Assembly (NCBI RefSeq): GCF_000300235.2
Contig: NZ_CP004388.1
Span: forward strand, 849,501-913,500
Length of the DNA stretch: 64,000 nt
Reading direction: 5' to 3'
Source: Thalassospira xiamenensis M-5 = DSM 17429
GTDB lineage: Bacteria; Pseudomonadota; Alphaproteobacteria; Rhodospirillales; Thalassospiraceae
This document shows positions 63,524 to 64,000 of the stretch, in pieces; within the stretch, counting starts at the first letter, position 1, and every line of letters starts with the position of its first letter. The notes under the pieces are model-generated. The model was not told the DNA's origin and searched no databases. It saw only the letters and a list, made by a program, of their open reading frames with translations. The position numbers and the translations under genes are program-made.

Positions 63524-64000
63524 ATGAAAAGCGGTAAAAAAACAATCATGCGTAACCGCATCTGCACGGCCGCCCTTCTAGGTGTTGGCACCTTTGCCTT
63601 GATCGGCGCGCCGGTATCGATTGATTTCGGCAAGCTGGACTTCTCGGCCAAAACCGCAATTGCCCAGGGAAATGGTAATGGCGGCGGCAACGGGAATGGT
63701 GGTGGAAACGGTGGCGGTAACGGAAACGGCGGGGGTAATGGGAACGCTGGCGGCAACGGCGGCGGGAATGGTGGTGGAAACGGCAATGGCAATGGTGCTG
63801 GCGGCGATGGCGGGCCTGGCGGTCCCGATGGCCCGGGCAACAGCAGCAATGCCGGTGGTAACGGAAACGGCAATGGTAAAAATGCTGATGCTTCCGATGG
63901 CCCGGGCAATAGTGCCGCCGCAAAATCTAAAGCACAGGACCTCGGCCTGCAGTCGAAAGGTAAAGCCTTCGGACGCAGCGGGCTGGGCCCGGCGGGAGTA
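63524..64000 (+). CDS. Gly/Asn-repeat exported protein (partial)
   Basis: The visible 159 residues start MKSGKKTIMRNRICTAALLG with a signal-like helix, a short linker to TAIAQ, and then GNGNGGGNG-type repeats for about 75 residues. A segment AKSKAQDLGLQSKGKAFGRS follows. The right edge cuts it. GGTGGGGA precedes the ATG. Such low-complexity exported proteins may be matrix or surface material. No family is recognised. It stands divergent from the ECF sigma gene. Confidence 0.75.
   Translation, partial: MKSGKKTIMRNRICTAALLGVGTFALIGAPVSIDFGKLDFSAKTAIAQGNGNGGGNGNGGGNGGGNGNGGGNGNAGGNGGGNGGGNGNGNGAGGDGGPGGPDGPGNSSNAGGNGNGNGKNADASDGPGNSAAAKSKAQDLGLQSKGKAFGRSGLGPAGV

Noticed and set aside
63666-63840. 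Short GN-coding repeats as a possible CRISPR or tandem-repeat array
   Set aside because: Units are irregular in length, in frame with a signal-bearing protein and without spacers. It is a coding low-complexity tract.
63472-63909. A proline/leucine-rich minus-strand frame opposite the Gly/Asn repeats
   Set aside because: The repeats themselves produce it when read backwards. The plus frame has a ribosome site and a signal sequence.

Overview
The window reads as a chromosomal segment of an alphaproteobacterium of the Rhodospirillales type, most like Thalassospira. This rests on protein resemblance and gene order recognised by eye: FliX, MotE, CckA, a DUF6468 protein, a recA-alaS neighbourhood, and a GTTC-N7-GTTC SOS box in front of recA. 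No database search was run.

Positions 1-28290 are one large flagellar and chemotaxis island. On the minus strand lie flgI-flgJ-flgN-like-flgK (flgK runs off the left edge) and flgF-flgG-flgA-flgH. On the plus strand lie fliX, dksA and a long run of fliL-fliM-DUF6468, motE, cheY, cheZ, two MotB-like genes, a giant TPR protein and a Sel1 protein. After an insertion sequence come fliP-fliO-small coiled-coil-flhX and csrA (minus), then flgB-flgC-fliE and fliQ-fliR-flhB (plus). Four -24/-12 elements with exact sigma-54 spacing sit in front of flgI, flgF, fliL and flgB. With FliX present, this suggests a FlbD/FliX/sigma-54 hierarchy as in Caulobacter. CckA (29428-32061), the top kinase of the CtrA pathway, lies just downstream, separated from flhB by a class A beta-lactamase gene.

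The IS1182-like element (20194-21699) has landed in the shared terminator hairpin between the Sel1 gene and fliP. The 25-bp hairpin is duplicated on both sides, and the transposase is frameshifted.

Positions 32241-48000 hold mixed chromosomal genes: a periplasmic binding protein, a CaCA exchanger, a bPH2 membrane protein, an EamA transporter, a NikK/NikL-like pair divergent from nikR with a clear operator, recA, a membrane-anchored AraC regulator divergent from a hydrolase, three entericidin-like lipoproteins with a DUF1328 protein, a NIPSNAP protein, alaS and a DUF2254 protein.

Positions 48000-64000 hold a TetR/MFS pair, a TPR protein, an AraC-type gene broken at a G7 tract, a MoxR/vWA pair, a divergent Lrp/RocB-like peptidase pair, GDPD, WrbA, pirin, a frameshifted binding-protein gene, and an ECF sigma/anti-sigma/lipoprotein module next to a glycine/asparagine-repeat exported protein that runs off the right edge. 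No tRNA, rRNA or CRISPR array was seen.
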